From NCBI RefSeq assembly GCF_016920785.2, contig NW_024609837.1, positions 37,627,543 through 37,691,542 of the forward strand: DNA of 64,000 nucleotides. The letters run 5' to 3'. The stretch comes from Ixodes scapularis (Eukaryota; Arthropoda; Arachnida; Ixodida; Ixodidae). The translations under genes were made by a program, and so were the position numbers. A model generated the notes under the pieces. The model had not been told where the DNA came from and ran no database searches. It worked only from the letters and a program-made list of their open reading frames with translations. Numbering within the stretch: position 1 is the first letter of the stretch; each line of letters begins with the position of its first letter. This document shows positions 45,214 through 57,129 of this stretch, one piece after another.

Positions 45214-46060
45214 GGCACTTTTAGTTGGGCGTACGCAGGAAGCTTGCGTACGCAACCTTCGGTGCGTTGCGTACGCAGCAAGTGGCGCGTCCACGACACT
45301 TTTAGTTCGACGCGTTTGACGTGCGTTAGCGTTCTTCACACTGGATATATAAAACAAACTTGCAGATGCTTAATAGTGTATTTTAGCGCCATCTAGCGCT
45401 AGAGGAAAGAACTGTTTTTTCAATCTTTCAAGTGTTGACCGAAAGTAGCCAAGCCAAGCCGTAGGCTTAGCCGGTTCCTTCGTTCTGTTGTACGGTGATT
45501 TATCGCAATGCCTCCAAGAGGTATCTTGTCAAACCCCCAAGTTGCCTCTATGTTGACGTGATCGGAGATCGACGATCTTGTGACGCTAAACGTGCGACCG
45601 CAGTTACGCAGCTATTTCACGCTGGACGAGTTGGAATACAAGATGAGGTGCAGCAGGGAGTCCGAACTCCTCAGGTACCGCTTGCCTACCCGAACCGTTG
45701 GTGCGACCTCGAGCAGATTTTTGGACGGCATTCGTCCGTAATGTCGAGTGCTGTCAGCAAGCTAAAAAGTCATGTCATAACCACCTTGAGACACCTCATC
45801 GACGACTGCAATATGCACAAGGAGCGGCGTCGTTTCCACAGCCGTTTCCCGTGGCAGCGGCCATCTTGAAATGCGCTCTCGTTCGGCCGAGATCTCGCGA
45901 GACCGTCCCGCAGTGGCCCGCGGGACCCGCACGCAACGTCTGACTGCGTGCGTACGCACGCCGTCAATCCAACGTTACGTTACGTTCTGCGCAGGCGCAC
46001 TCGCGGCCCGCAACGTTCCTGCATACGCAAGCTCGTTGCGTACGCCCAACTAAAAGTGTC
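45214..46060 (+). mobile_element. Harbinger-type non-autonomous element
   Basis: 847 bp with terminal inverted repeats. The left end starts GGCACTTTTAGTTGGGCGTA; the right end, reverse-complemented, reads GACACTTTTAGTTGGGCGTA. TATTA lies immediately outside both ends (45209-45213 and 46061-46065); PIF/Harbinger elements duplicate a 3-bp TWA, contained in this 5-bp match. The palindromic word GCGTACGC occurs several times close to both ends, plausibly as transposase-binding sites. The interior retains a broken piece of a Harbinger-like transposase N-terminus. Confidence 0.7.
45553..45845 (+). pseudogene. Harbinger-like transposase remnant, N-terminal region only
   Basis: In one frame from 45565: EIDDLVTLNVRPQLRSYFTL, then DELEYKMRCSRESELLRYRL. 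A one-base loss near 45681 shifts coding to another frame: LAYPNRWCDLEQIFGRHSSV, then SKLKSHVITTLRHLIDDCN. The block YPNRWxDLxxxFGRxxSxxS followed by a helical HL segment is typical of the region before the DDE domain in animal PIF/Harbinger (HARBI1-related) transposases. The catalytic domain is absent: the frame loses similarity after about 45830. It is flanked by the element's inverted repeats, so this is a deletion derivative. Confidence 0.65.
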
Positions 46061-46065
46061 TATTA

Positions 46066-47863
46066 TCCTTTCACAAACACGGTAGTGTCGAGGCAATGTT
46101 GAAAGAATGCGGCAATGATTGCATGGAGGAAGAGGAGAAAAGTGCTCGCCGCAACACATTTCTTCTCTCCGAAAAGAAAAAAAGAGAAGAAAAGTACAGG
46201 AGTGTTTTTTTATCTCACCGCTCGCGCTGTGGTGGCGCCACCAAGAGATCCCCTCCGTGACGCTTTGGGAATCTTCTTTCATGTCTCTCCTCTCCCCTTT
46301 TCGTGACAGCTTCTTTTAGGGCTCTGACAGGCTTTCTAGTATAAAGGAGGCTATGGCACTGTAGAAGTTTGTGAGATGGAGTATAACTCTTCTGTTTCTA
46401 GCGAAACGCCACCTTCTTTTCTCCAGTATCTTTGGCACGTCGGGCACGGCCATACAGGGCACGCCGCCGCTTCTGGTCACGTATCTCCACTTCAGTTCCT
46501 TCCTATCTCTTGAGAGGAAGCAAGGGAATGCCAATTAAAATAAAACAAGAAAAAACAAGCAGAACTTTGGATGGCGGAGTCTGGTTTAAGCTACGCCACA
46601 TCCCATAGGGTCATTCTGCAACATGAACTTCAAGTAAATATAATTATAAATTGGAACTTAACGAAAAAGAAATTCTTAGATAGCAATACAGATCATACTC
46701 AAAATAAGCGCATAGCTTGCTTTATTTTTTCACGTTAAACCGCAGATGCAGTTAGATTAAGAAGACTGACCGCCCCGTCCACCTAATATCTGCAAACAGA
46801 ATGTTTTCTTTGACCGCAATACAGAAAGCAGGTTAATGAAAAAACAGTGATGAATGAGCACAAGTTATATATAGACAAGCAAAACCAGGATACATCGAAA
46901 TAGAGTTAAAAATAAATCTCAGGATTTCTTAAACAACATTTCTATATTGTTTTCGTAACATTCAAACATCAACAAAACATTTTCGGCACGAAGCAGTTTT
47001 AGGCATATAAAATGACATAAAAAGGGAGAAATAAAATAAAAGAGAAAGACAGCAATACGAAAAATAATTCGAATGAAGATTAAGTGTGGCGTTTAGTTGT
47101 TTTGGTAATCTTTCCCAAAGTCCGCCTGTAATTAGCCATGCCTCCAATAAGAGATTACACCGAGAAATCAGACGAGAAGCGATGAGTGGACGATAATCAT
47201 AATAATTATGGTAAATCAATAGGCTGCCTTTTGATGAGCGTTCACGTCGTCCCCGGAGTTTGACCTTCAAGCCTCGCATCAGCAGACCTCAATAAAGTCC
47301 ACTCAGTACACCAGTTCCTTACCAGGGAAGTTGCTCGATATCCGATGGAACAGATCGTGCCATTAAGCCCATGCCCTAATCGAGTGCTCCACCCGCTCGT
47401 CCACGCGTAGGTCCCGCCTCCTTCGTCCCGACGTCCCTCGAACCACCGAAACCCTCCCTCGGTTCGTCGACGCAGTCCACCCCTCCTCGGCCCCCGAGGT
47501 TTCGACCGATAAACCCCAGCACGCCCCAGTGACGGCCTTCAGAATCCAGACAGCGCAGTGCCGCGGCAGGCATCAGATCCCCCGGACAGATGAGAGGTCC
47601 ACGATCAATCGTGGCACGAATTATAACCTATCCCTCCTGCGGACACCACCACAACCACCGTCGGTCATTCCCTTTAAAAAAAAAAATGTTTACAAGTTTT
47701 TTTTTTTTTTTTTTTTTTTTGCGTTAAGAGGTTATATATTATTGCTTTGACAATGCCCCCTAAATGAATGTGTTGTGACCTATTTACATTTATCCGTTTT
47801 TTTTTTCATGGGGGTTGACAAGTACATGATAATTGAAAACGAGCGTGTTGGTGAATAAATACA
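46066..47863. other. Intergenic DNA, no gene recognised
   Basis: Mostly AT-rich with a GC-rich, C-dominated island at about 47340-47660, followed by a T-run at 47698-47720. I recognise no domain in any frame of the island. Confidence 0.5.
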
Positions 47864-47975
47864 AATACTTGAAAGGATAAAACATCGAGGACGGAGAGGG
47901 AATCAGGACTTTCAACTTCTTTTAAGATGCTATTTTTTTGGTCTCCGTCCTCGTTGTTTTATCTTTTCAAGTATT
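47864..47975 (+). repeat. Snap-back hairpin, probably Penelope-derived
   Basis: Arms at 47864-47897 and 47942-47975 (34 bp, few mismatches) with a 44-nt loop. The right arm (CTCCGTCCTCG, TTTTATCTTTTCAAGTATTC) has the pyrimidine-rich style of the pLTR ends here. Family assignment is weak. Confidence 0.5.
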
Positions 47976-48937
47976 CGTAAGTATATGATGCTTATATATA
48001 ATCTGATTGAAGCCTGAGACAATAGCGCAAAATAGAATCAAAATTGTTGCAGTTTCGAGTTACGTAATTCATTGTTTTTCTCTCTATAACACTTAAAAGG
48101 AACCCCTTGGAGCCTCACAAAGGCAACTAAGGTGATGTTTATAGGCGTCGCTTTACACTAAACTTAAGACCAGTAAACAAAATCACATGCAACCTTATAC
48201 AACCTGAGTTTTATTATGAAGTTAGTTGACCAGCTTGCTTATGTTTAATATAACGCGAATTAGTTTTGGGACACCGTACGATTTAAGCTTTTAAAAATAC
48301 CTAATTACGCGCCGAACGTGTATTTTTTCTATAATGTTAGGACTGCCAATAAGCTATATTTAATATTAATGCCACAAAACATATCTTGACCCCCAAACCT
48401 ATTCGGTATAAAACCATTAGAAAAATTTTGGAAATTCTTGTTTTCACGTTAGAGATACCTAGGTGTTTCTATTCAAGAAATCATAGTTCACTAAGAGCGT
48501 GTATTAAAATTTCATTAATCTTTCGTACTTGATTAGCTAAAAAAAGAAAAAAAAACCTTTTAGGCGTTTTTGTTTTTTACGGAACATATTTTTGTTATTA
48601 AAATGAGTGTTTTTCGTTAATATCTTTTGAAAATTTTTATATTGAAGATCTCCGGGGACGCAAGCAGACGACCAAATAGCTTCCGCACACGGTAAACGGA
48701 AGGATGTCTAAAAATAGCGCGAGCACCTTCTGGTCATGGCACTTACTGCGTGCACTTGTAAATAAATAAACAGATCTCCCTCTGTCCTTCGACCTTGATT
48801 AAGGGCAAGCTCGGCTTTCGCAGTGGGGTCCACTCTAAAGTCTGCGACAGAAGTACGCCCTTTGTGACTCAAGCCAGTGTGACAAGACGAAAAGAAAACA
48901 AATGTAGGACGTCAAAAAATCAGCTTTCTCTTTTCCT

Positions 48938-48985
48938 TTTTTTTTTGGGGGGGGGGGGGGGAGGGGAGGGGGAGGGGGGGGGGGC
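48938..48985. repeat. T-run joined to a long G tract
   Basis: About nine T, then about 37 nt of almost pure G broken by single A and AGG interruptions. Confidence 0.95.
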
Positions 48986-49164
48986 TGGCTTGCTAGTATG
49001 AAGGGACGCCTTGCCAGATACTCAACAAAGAGTGAGCTGCAGCGATGAATCAGGGCCCGCAGATCGGCATGCAAATAAGACGAAATTAATCCCTGGATAA
49101 GGGGAACAAGAGAGACAAGGAACATACACAAATCTCAATATACAGCTAGATGACTTGCGCGCGA

Positions 49165-49225
49165 CATAAAAAGTCCGCTAGGTCCGACCTCTCCATTTTC
49201 ATGATGCGCTCTACCAACCAGCTCG
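49165..49225 (-). repeat. tRNA-like segment (SINE head or decayed tRNA)
   Basis: The minus strand reads AGCTGGTTGGTAGAGCGCAT, a good tRNA A-box/D-arm match, followed about 20 nt later by GGTCGGACC, a degenerate B-box. No complete acceptor stem is visible, so it is more likely SINE-derived than an active tRNA gene. Confidence 0.4.
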
Positions 49226-50348
49226 CTTGCACCTTTGCATTTAATTGAATAATAAACAAAAGCAAATAAGCATGGTCGCTCCGACCCTTTTTTGAAGCCC
49301 GCATCATAAGGGTGGTATAAATACCGCCATTTATGTTTATGCGAGTGCTGAGGTTTAAGTTCTTCTTAGTTAATATATGTTGCTATTTCGAAACTTTCAG
49401 GGGGTTCCTTTTTTGCTTCTTTTTCAAGATTTAGTTGTCTTTTGTTGTGCTTTGATAGTGTTTTGTTCCCTTAAACAAATCCAGAAGTTAGGCAATAAGA
49501 CACACAAAAAAAAAACATTGTTCAGTGGAGTGGATTCCGAATAGAGAGACTGCAGCGCATTTCAAATAAAAATGTGATATTTCAGTTTAGTTGGAAAGCT
49601 CACAGGCAGTAGGCTTTGGGATCGTTTAAGTGGTAAGCGTCCGATGATACAACTCGAATTATCGAAACCTTTGTAAAAAAAGGCTATAGAGTTTTATAAT
49701 AATAAAATGACTCCCTTGCAAAATCGGTTCTTTTCTACGGCTCTTAGACAGGCCTTTCAAAATACAATAACAATATTAAAATAATCAAGTAATATAGACC
49801 TAAATATACAATAAAACGGCAAGCTCTGGAAACACTTAGAAACTAGAAGCTCAAGTGAACGAATAGCATCATGCAACTGACAGGCAAAGCCGTTGCTGCT
49901 GTTCTGCAGATACTTCGTCGTAGGCATGATTCAGGAGATATCACATCAAAGGCGGAAATACGAAAAAGAGGGGAAAACACGGCACGGAAGTCTTAGAGTG
50001 TCAAGGTGTTGACTGGTACCAGGAAATAATTGGAAGTTGTTCAACCGGGCCGCCTGGGGAACGAAAAGTCAATTAAAACACAAGATTCATGAATTTTTTT
50101 GTTTGTAAATTTCGTAGAAAATTGAGCGTTGTAAGTCTGCTGAGTATTCGTCGTTAAATTTCGGAATAATGGGGAGTTGTAGTAGACAATTTCCGCAGCC
50201 CGGTAAGCACCCGGTTTGCCCTCCGTAATCCGCCACAAGACCTTGAACTAGGCAGACAAGGCTGGCGGCGCATATGCGCAGCGGCGGCATTTTCTTCACA
50301 GATACCGTAGCGGAGGAGAAAAACGGCATACTACAATTCCCTAATATA

Positions 50349-50791
50349 CAGGGTGTCACAAAAGAAAATTTACACGGTCTTTTATACCGCAAAAATAAAC
50401 TAGGCATCACCGAACGCTAATTCTCCGCCCAAAGGTAGAGCTAGAGGTCACAACCAGATGCCAAAGTTTCAGCCCGATCTGATGACTTAATCAAAAGTTA
50501 TAAGTTATTTTCTGAAAATTTCAATGGGAAAATGGCGGCCGACGGAGTTTTCAAACACATGGGGCTCTATGGCACCAGAAACCGAAAACGGGCAAAAATG
50601 GGCACCATTTTCCCATTGAAATTTTCAGATAATGACTTATAACTTTTGATTAAGTTATCGGATCGGGCTGAAACTTTGGCATCTGGTTGTGACCTCTATA
50701 TCTACCTTTGGGCGGAGAATGAGCGTTCGGCGATGCCTAGTTTATTTTCGCGGTAAAAAAGACCGTGTAAATTTTCTTTTGTGACACCCTG
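50349..50791. mobile_element. TA-flanked foldback element (CAGGGTG ends)
   Basis: 443 bp bounded by TA (50347-50348 and 50792-50793). The ends CAGGGTGTCACAAAAGAAAA and its complement start arms of about 190 bp that match each other closely (TTTACACGGTC, CTAGGCATC, CGCCCAAAGGTAGA, GATGCCAAAGTTTCAGCCCG). The spacer contains AAATGGCGGCCGACGG. TA duplication and CAGGGTG ends fit a mariner-type miniature element. No coding. Confidence 0.8.
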
Positions 50792-50793
50792 TA

Positions 50794-52258
50794 GTAATAA
50801 GCCCGCTGACGCTTTAAACTCCTCCCATGAAGCCTCAAGACCAGCGTTGCCAACTCAAAAATTAAGAACAGGCAAAAGAATGCCGGGAAACCACAAAAAA
50901 ATGATGCATATCTTTCGCAGGGGAAATATCACGTCTTAACCCTATTTACTGGTATAATTATTGTGGAAACAGCACGTTTATAGAAAGAATCTTTAAAAGG
51001 AAGCTCTACCTTTTTACTCTAAGTGTTTCCATGCATAGGGCGATGTTCACTGCATGCTCGCACTCTTACCAGGTGTTACCAGGTGTGTTGTTTGACTTGA
51101 TATGTCGATGCACATTTTCCTAGTTACGATATTTCATCAAATATTTTGTGGCAGAGTAAAGCTTTAGTGATTAACTTCACATGATATGCAAAGAGTCATG
51201 TTTATAATTTGGAGTTCCTTATCGAAACTCTATGTTTATTTATACCGATTAGAAAGTTAAGTACACAGTGGTTTTCAAAACTAAATTGTCGTAGACAATA
51301 AGTATTTCAATAATTTGACCTTTGATGGCGGGAATAGAGGGTCAGTCCTAGTTTTATTTGGTGCGTAATATTTATGGCTACATGTTGACCGTTGAATTTA
51401 GAAATTTTACAAGGAGGATTAGAACGTTACTGAACTCACGTCCTCATTGAAAAGTTTGCAAATATAATATACATTTAATCGTATCCGATATTTCTGCCTG
51501 TCATATATTCATATGCCTAAAAAAATGTAAACTTCTTTATTTTTTTTTTTACGACACGATTGTGTGTTTATTGTAGATGCTTCAAGGCATAATTTTGTTC
51601 CTTCACATAATCGATCCTCAAATCCAAAACAGTTTGCTCATTGAATACAAAGAATTAATTTCAGTTTTAAATAACGATTTCGTACTATTTACTTCTCTAA
51701 TAAATGATTACATCAATAAAAAATAAAAAACTTCGTCCCCGTTCGTCTCTGACTTGTTGCTGAACACTGTCGTAATTAGAGTATTTCTAATATAACACAG
51801 TGTATATATAATATAAAGAAAAAGTAAAATAATATATATTTTTTTCAATAAAATAAGAAAATTAATTTTATTATACGGGTATGTTCCACTGGTTAGAATA
51901 GTCAAAACCAAATAAGAAAATTCTATTTCAGAAATAAATTTCCATAAAATCTGAACTTTCTAAGGTTGGCTTCTCCTCAATAAGTCTCATTCCAAGGCAA
52001 AGAACGGTCTCCAGGAGCGGCCGCCAGGCTCCTCAAGGAATGCACAATTATTCCCGGTTGTTCAGTTTCCCCTTTATGAAAGAATGTGAAAGAAAGAACG
52101 CAGCAAAGTACTCCCATATGTTGCAAGATGCGAGTATACTACTGGAAAAGTATTAAAATATCCAATAAATTCCACACCTATTATCGATTTCAGTTTTAAA
52201 TATTATCCTCCAACTGCATAATCGGAACCCTATACTTAAAAAAATAACCCAGTTCCAA
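50794..52258. other. Intergenic DNA, no gene recognised
   Basis: Strongly AT-rich, with no recognisable coding domain or repeat end. Confidence 0.5.
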
Positions 52259-52918
52259 ATGTCGAGAAAAAGAAAACGCTCACACACGCAACGTTTTGCT
52301 TCTCGAGGTTGCTGTGTAGAAGAAACAGAATATCGTAAACATGAACAGTGTTCGGTGTTACAGGGAGTTGTAAACGGCTTTCACTTTTTCTACACTCTTG
52401 TGGCTCGTTCGATTTGGGTTTTCATTACCCAAAACGTTTTTTTGGGGCTTTTTTCCTTCAAAAGAAGAACACGCTCTCCCTGGACGATTGGTGCTCTCGA
52501 TCTCTTTATTTTTTCAAGGGACAGCGTTTCTGGCAAGATAGAACATTCTAAAGCAATTTCTGGTGATAATGATTTTTTTCTTGACGTAAAGAACAATTTT
52601 ATTTGTGATAGGCACCTCTTATTTAGGAGAGTAGGTTTCTCCCGCAATAAATTCGATGATGCACTTCATAATAACACTCAATTATTCTCCCTACACTGTG
52701 ACATTTATGGACCATGTAGGCAAAAAATGCAGACCTGGACCTGTGGATATCCGCATCCGATCCGCATCCACAGCCCCTGTCACCCGAATACAATCCAAAA
52801 TCCACAAAATCTTATTTTTTTCTCTTCATCTCCCACTTTACTGTGGATATCCGCGAATGATTCACTGGTGATCCGAGGGTATGCAGGGCTCTACTTTTTT
52901 ATTTCATTATTTATTTAA
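52259..52918 (+). other. Unassigned 219-codon open frame
   Basis: ATG to stop without interruption, starting MSRKRKRSHTQRF. The protein is rich in Phe, has no motif I recognise and no obvious signal peptide. Its last part runs through a repeat of GGATATCCGCATCCGATCCG words and into the T-rich tail of the neighbouring minus-strand LINE, which argues against a real gene. I record it because it is the longest unassigned frame in this half of the window. Confidence 0.2.
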
Positions 52919-53995
52919 TAACTTTGCAGTATCCGCTAGGGCCCCGGCAGGGGTGTGGGCGTATAGTACTTAACTCAGGACATAAAAAAAGAGAAAAATT
53001 CAACACAATGAAACAACACTTTAACACCAAAAAATAGCAAAAAAAAAATATATATATATATATATCAAACCGTCAGTCTCTAGAGCTCGTAGCTGTCCAA
53101 GAAAGTAATTCGGTGATGAGCTGTCAACCATATCTTTAGGGAGTCCATTCCAATCAGTTATTGTTTTTGGAAAACAAATTAGTTTTTGAAAATGTTATTG
53201 TTATTGCGATATGGTTCCAGAAGTCTAGCGTGATTGAATCGCGTGTCACGACGTAAAACAGGTATTAGGTAGAGGGAAACGTCACCCTTTATGTGTCCAC
53301 GGTAGAAAAAGTATAACAATTAGAGTCTCATGTGTTTTCGACGTAAATGAAGATAATCTAATTGAAGTGTGTCTAACATTTGTGATGGACTGTCTAATCG
53401 CCGGAATCTATTGCAAGTAAATCTTGCTGCTAGTTTTTTTTTTCTAGTTTTTCGATGTTACTTTGTGTGTATTGGTCCCAAAGCACGCACGCGTACTCTA
53501 AATGTGGCCTTGCTAATGTTCTGTAAGCGCTAAGTTTAACGGAGGGCGGGGCTAACAGTAGCTTTCTTAGAGACCACAGAGTCTTGAGTGCAGTGGAGCA
53601 CACATTGACAATGTGAGTGTCCCAACTCAAGTTTTAGTAATTGCCACACCGAGGTATTTTACTTGCACTGATTCCCAAGCCTAACGCTGCCAATTGAGTA
53701 AAGAAATGTTTTTACTGTCTTTTTGTTTGTCGCTCGGGACTGTACATTCATCCAAATTTAATGGTATTTGCCACTCCTCGTTCCACTGGAATATGTTTTG
53801 CTGTGTTCCGTTCAGTTTAATTTGATTTTCACTAGAATATACTTCTTCATAGGCCACACAATCATCAGCAAAAAGCCGCATATTAACGTCTTAACCAGCA
53901 GTTACAACTATGTCATTTATATAAATAAGAAATCGAATGGGTCTGAGAACTGACCCTTGCGGGACGCCCGATGTGACCGGCAAGGTACCTTAAGA
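52890..53995 (-). mobile_element. 5'-truncated LINE fragment with reverse transcriptase end
   Basis: On the minus strand the frame near 53980 reads TSGVPQGSVLRPIRFLIYIN, followed by MRLFADDCVAYEEVYS, which are the catalytic RT blocks of a non-LTR retrotransposon with an intact F-A-D-D. A stop (TAA) lies between them near 53890. After a frameshift, SAYRTLARPHLEYACVLW gives the thumb block. The 3' part decays and ends at a TTTA-type tail at 52890-52920. Sequence upstream of the SGVPQG block is absent, so this is a 5'-truncated, inactive copy, different from the CR1-like LINE at 27-35 kb. Confidence 0.7.
53049..53067. repeat. TA microsatellite
   Basis: Nine to ten AT units in the 3' part of the LINE fragment. 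Confidence 0.9.
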
Positions 53996-56699
53996 GTGGT
54001 GGTTAATTTCTACATATTGGGAGCGATTCGTACTGAGAAGATGGTGGTGTTTGGAGTAAAAAATATTTGTCATGTAGGTAAAAAATTACGCAATGTGATA
54101 CCAGCTGATGTAGTGATTGAGCACAAAATAAAATTACAAAAAAAAACAAAAAAACTTTGAGAATAACTGATTTTTACGTGTGCCCAGCAGTTCCACACTA
54201 AAATGCTTTTGCTTCTTACGATAAGGTTGGGAGACAGACCAGGCGATGATCTTTCTAGTTCATGACGGCGGCCAGTCGGAAAGGAGAAAGAGAGAGAGGG
54301 AAGGCATTCACCGTGGTCTATGCAGAATAAATTAATTAAGCAATTAAATATGTACCGGACACAAAATTACGTTGTTCACGTCATAAAATAGAAAGTGTAA
54401 CATCCTGTAGAAAAATGTGTTTCCTCTTTCAGCGGTTTTTTGGAAAACGGCAATTGTAGCACGCTCAACAAAAGCCCATTTTTCGTGAGGATTTTTTGAG
54501 CCGCTTGAGTAGGTCTTTTTACACTGCGTAATATCTGAAAAATTTCACGTTAATCGGATTATCAACTACACTTGTTTGAAATTAAAATGAGAAGAAAAAG
54601 AGAGAAAAAGAAATAGATAGGACATTTTTATAGTAATACATACGTCCTTTCGGGCGCTCGAGTTTAAAGTGAGGACATAAACTGCTTCTCAAATGTAAAC
54701 AACTTGGAGAGTGGAAAAAAAAGGAAAATTACTGTTGACGGAAACACCTAGAAGGAGGACATTACTTTTTCTTTACAAGAACGTATATCCTAGAATCAGC
54801 GTTCAATAGACGTTCCGAGCGCAAAGATTATTGGTTTTGAGGAATATAGTGTAATTTTGGGCCCGAAGGACCCAATATAATTTATGGAAGTAGATGTTTT
54901 ATTTCCCAATATTTCATTTTATTGACACATTTTCACTAGAAATACTATATAACCATCGGTACAACTAGGTTCAGCGCTATGCTAGTTTAATGCTAATATT
55001 GCGCTAGCCACGTCGCAGAACCCGTTTGAGCAGATTGTCGTTGAAGCGCCGTTTTACTCAGCATCACACTTCGACATAGTAAAGCAAAACACATAAGAAA
55101 AGACAACGTTGCTCATTCATTTGTGGAAAAATTGCAAAATCAATTAGCCGCTCGCTCAGACGAATTAATAAACTGGATCTTGCCCGATTTCGTTTTAGGG
55201 CACCACCTAAAAAGATCGCCTCTGGTACCCTACGTGACCGTAATTGCTTCTCGAGGAACGTTCTCCTGATGGCAGAGTTCTTTTTTGTACCAACACAGAG
55301 GTTTATTTTCAAAAAAAGTATTATGACGCAACCGAATTGACAGAATTACTCCCGTCGAAACACCCACCCACCGAGGAGTAAAGCAAACTACCCGAAAGCC
55401 AGAGGTGCTACAAAACGGCGCCTTAAAAGCAGTCAAGAACCTAAAGTAAATGCAAAAGGAAACGAAAAGACAAAAGGTGCAATGCACTAACCGTGCTCCT
55501 GCGACACCTTGACAAGGGCGATTCACATTTCGGCCCCATTATACTATTCGTTCGTTGACCAATAGGGATATGTAACAGATGGCTTTCAGTCTGCCTTCGT
55601 AATTTTTTGCTATTTTATCTCCCTAAACATCTTATTTTGTTTCATTAAACGCAGCTCGATGGCATCCGCATTGCTGATCTGTTTTCTGCCTTGGAATCAT
55701 TTTTTGCTTGCTTTATCCCATATTTCTGTTTTTGTTGCTTTTATTTACTCATTTGGATTTCTTGTCACTCCCCAAGCCCTTTGTCCGCGTTTGTACTTTA
55801 ATCCTGCACTTCCCCAATGTCACAATCATCCCTCACTTTACGCACACACGTCCCTGTGAAATATTTCTCTCTATGTTTGCGTTACCCGCCCCTTTCCTGT
55901 ATTGCTCGTAGTTAACATTTTTTTTTTTATCGCAGCTAGTTTTTACATCTGCGTCTTACATTTTCTGAGCTGCAAATGCACTCTCTTTATCTCCGCGTTT
56001 CGGGTGCTTTATTGCCCACGCTTGACGATCGCGCTTTCCATTTCCTATTTTTCTTTATCCTACGTCTTTTTTTTTTTAATCACGACCTGTTTGATGTCAC
56101 TAAAGCTCCCGTTGGTCTATTAAAAATAAAGAAGCGAAGCTGCTACAAAAAGAAAAAGAAAACTAGAAAAATATTTAAGAAACCTCACAAGAAAAACAGA
56201 CAATGGCGGATCTCTGAATAAGTTGGATAGAACCGGCAGCAAAGTCACGAAATGACAAACGTGTTTTTCCTTTCGTCTTTCGCGTGAAAAAAGGAAAACT
56301 AAGTAGAAAAGCAAAAAGGCTGCGCATTCGCTCGCGTTTTGGGCGGATGTGCGACGTATTCTAAGTAAATTCACACATCTTTTTCGCCCAAGGTTCTTGT
56401 TTTACAGTTCCACTTCCAGCATTGCCTTTCTGCTTTTCGCAGTGTCGTTTGTCCAGTTCTTTCGGTCGGAATCCTTACTGTTCACATTCTTACGAAATAT
56501 TTATTTTTATCGCGGTCGGCCCAGCTTATTTGTATGTCACACTGACACCCTTTGTCTTCTTTGGCCGTTGTTTGCCACACTCCGCACAGAAGGGAAGGCT
56601 ACAACACACTCTCGAGACGCTTTGCAGCACATCACTTAAAAAGTACATATGACGGAGCTCGCGGTTTTTTGCTTATATGTAAAAGATGCTTTGATCATG
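53996..56699. other. Intergenic DNA, no gene recognised
   Basis: AT-rich, with T-rich tracts on the plus strand from 55560 to 56120. I see no coding domain. Confidence 0.5.
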
Positions 56700-56784
56700 A
56701 AATCTGTCCCAGAGAGAAACTTTCTCTAAGCTTCAATATGCTGTGAGCGTCTGCTAGCTCTTCAAAATACACTGGATGTTGAAC

Positions 56785-57129
56785 TTAAGTAATATTTGCT
56801 ACGCGAGAGAGTGCGTCAGCAGCAGTGTTCTCCTGGCCGCTGACATGTTGGAGATCGACGGTAAACTTTGAGATAAAGGAGAGATGCCGGATCTCACGCG
56901 CGGTGTAGTCGCTGTGGTTTCGATGAAATACAAATGTCAGGGGCTTATGATCGGTCTGAATGTGGAAGTCCCGGCCCTCGATGAAGTGACGAAAGTGTTT
57001 GATGGATAGATACACTGCTAGAAGTTCCCGTGCGAAGGTGCTATACGTTTGTTCGGCCTCTCTGAGTTTGTGTGAAAAAAAATCCAAGCGCCTGCCAGCC
57101 AGAAACGTTTTGTTGAAGAACCGCGCCAA
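56785..57129 (-). pseudogene. Gypsy RNase H domain
   Basis: FFSHKLREAEQTYSTFAREL then AVYLSIKHFRHFIEGRDFHI and QTDHKPLTFVF are the RNase H blocks that follow RT in Ty3/gypsy Pol. GQENTAADALSRV is the usual end of the domain. A short continuation with FEELADAHS is seen past the stop. It is separated from the RT frame by a frameshift in an eight-base A-run near 57072-57079. RNase H would degrade the RNA template during reverse transcription. Confidence 0.8.

Larger units (their letters stand above)
47976..50346. other. Intergenic DNA, no gene recognised
   Basis: AT-rich. Contains a T-run joined to a long G tract (48938-48985) and a tRNA-like segment on the minus strand at 49165-49225. Confidence 0.5.

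Noticed and set aside
45762..46053. GC-rich frames at the right end of the Harbinger element
   Set aside because: They cover the terminal repeats and GCGTACGC words; no protein similarity.
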